A stretch of DNA of 64,000 nucleotides, taken from the NCBI RefSeq assembly GCF_013373865.1, contig NC_050474.1:4687561-4751560 (forward strand), read 5' to 3'. Of this stretch, positions 62,746 to 64,000 are shown in pieces (the first letter of the stretch is position 1; the number at the start of each line of letters is the position of its first letter). Under the pieces are notes generated by a model that was not told the DNA's origin, searched no databases, and was given only the letters and a program-made list of their open reading frames with translations. Both the position numbers and the translations under genes were made by a program. The DNA comes from Monomorium pharaonis. Taxonomy: Eukaryota > Arthropoda > Insecta > Hymenoptera > Formicidae.

Positions 62746-63676
62746 CAGGGTGTCCAGCGGTCATGGAAATCTGGAAAACCGAGAATTGTAAGGGGATTTT
62801 ATAAATTTGAAAATATCGTGGAAAAGTCAGGGATTTTTACAATTTTTCTGGAATTTTTTATCATTGGTTTACATAAATTTTCCGATTTTTGGTGCACCAA
62901 TTTTTTGCTTTTTGCTCAAGTCAATTTATTTATAGGTGTGTTCAGCAATTCACAATTTCATCATCATATTATTTTATTTCAATATGTTCGATAGTTGTCG
63001 GAAAGCATTTCTTCTGTTTTATTTATGTATTGTGTTTATTTATGTTTTGTTACTGTGATATTTTTCTTATGTATTTATCCTATTCCTATATATTTATCAC
63101 ATCCCTATATATTGTCCTAGTAAATATTATCTTTTTCTTTTTTTAAGAATTCGTTGATGATTTTTAGACATTTCTTTAAAAATAAGTTATTGTTGCAACC
63201 ATTGCGACCTTTTGTTAATTCATTAATAATTGTGTCATTTCTGACAGAACTTTGTAATTCTTCTGTACATTTTCTGATACTGTATTTTACGCTTTTTATT
63301 AATTCGAATGTTGTATATTATATATAGTTTTGTCCAAAATTCTATATGCGTCGTTTGTTGTAAGCATATCGTCTGCTAGTTTTTCTTTTTAAACAGTTAA
63401 GCTTGTATAAGAAGTTTCCGTAAATTTTTTTTTATAGAATTTCAAGTTTGGAGATATTAAATATGTCTTTTTAAATTATTAAATTAGTTATATTAAATTA
63501 GTTAATATATCGGAGAAACCATATTGAGTTAAGCAAATATTAATTAATACATGCATTATAAATAATTATGCTTTTGAAAATAGATACTAAAAAGTCAGGG
63601 AGAAATTAATTCTAGATCCTGAAAAATTCAGGGAAAAGTCGGGAAATTTTTTTTGATAAGTAGGCTGAACACCCTG
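62746..63676. mobile_element. 931-bp candidate DNA transposon with CAGGGTGT ends
   Basis: The left end CAGGGTGTCCAGC and the reverse complement of the right end CAGGGTGTTCAGC match at 12 of 13 bases. Inside, both ends carry GTCAGGGA-type blocks (62827 region, and 63594-63640). The middle is AT-rich without a transposase-like frame, so it would be non-autonomous. Flanks TCTAT and TTTAT are similar but do not prove a target-site duplication. Confidence 0.55.
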
Positions 63677-64000
63677 TTTATTTACCATACGGATTTTACC
63701 GCGTGCATTATACACCGCAACGGAGTTTTGTTTCCGTGAGTGTTGTAAAGTTGATGAGCATCCGATTGTTTATACGACAAACAATGACGGTGTTTGCGGC
63801 AGACTAATCCGTGTTTTGCAAAATGAGTTTGACTTAGCTGGCGCATTGCTCACCCGCAGGGTGCAAATGCAGCCAGAGTTAGGAAACCTAACCCGTCAGA
63901 AGGTAGCCGGGCTATTTGTGCCTGGAACCAAGTGGGCATACGTGTTACTTCGCTGCGAGTGGATTAACGCCTCGATTATATTTTAAAATTATATGCTCGT
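63677..64000. other. unassigned sequence at the window edge
   Basis: Moderate GC, no recognised exon. It continues beyond the window. Confidence 0.4.

Noticed and set aside
1..64000. CRISPR arrays, operons, phage or viral genes
   Set aside because: The window is insect nuclear DNA with introns; no regularly spaced repeats and no viral gene families were recognised.

Overview
The window is nuclear DNA of an insect, most probably a hymenopteran and perhaps an ant. It has short-exon genes with GT-AG introns, an insect odorant receptor of the multi-exon hymenopteran type, a one-domain secreted lipase of the phospholipase A1/pancreatic-lipase family, a mechanosensory TRPN channel, and a conserved splicing factor. 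AT-rich intergenic DNA alternates with CpG-rich non-coding DNA. Species assignment is inference; no ribosomal or mitochondrial marker is present.

Left part (1-5.3 kb, + strand): an odorant receptor gene of six recognisable coding exons (about 192-2555), then a four-exon secreted lipase (3321-4945). Both reading frames are intact across all predicted splice junctions. A 175-bp hairpin (5027-5201) lies between the lipase stop and the convergent nompC gene.

Centre-left (5.3-24.9 kb, - strand): a complete nompC (TRPN1) gene reading right to left. Thirteen exons give a protein of about 1,715 residues: a low-complexity N-terminus, a long ankyrin-repeat block, a large exon with S1-S5 of the channel, then the pore/TRP-box/tail. 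The last part exists in three tandem copies (a 11448-10379, b 9260-8424, c 6629-5334). All three begin in phase 1 and can be joined to the same upstream exon, so they look like mutually exclusive terminal cassettes. Copies a and b are close; copy c is diverged and has two extra introns. This is the most interesting structure in the window.

Centre (29.7-37.5 kb, + strand): an eight-exon mitochondrial acyl-CoA synthetase of the ACSF2 type (29678-35662), followed closely by a five-exon U2AF small subunit gene (36224-37513, 240 residues). Two introns in the window, one in nompC and one in the synthetase gene, need GC-AG splice sites to keep frame.

Right part (37.5-64 kb): no complete gene is recognisable. 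From about 38.5 to 49 kb and 55.8 to 62.7 kb the sequence is CpG-rich and non-coding, with GA/CT repeats. A CpG-rich, GAGA-rich segment ends in a candidate first coding exon with a strong donor (47719-47879). Between 49.2 and 54.1 kb is a nest of repeats: degenerate AT repeats, a tandem duplication containing two exon-like modules, a 10-bp minisatellite, a long foldback, and an element with 222-bp inverted arms. A 931-bp element with CAGGGTGT ends lies at 62746-63676.
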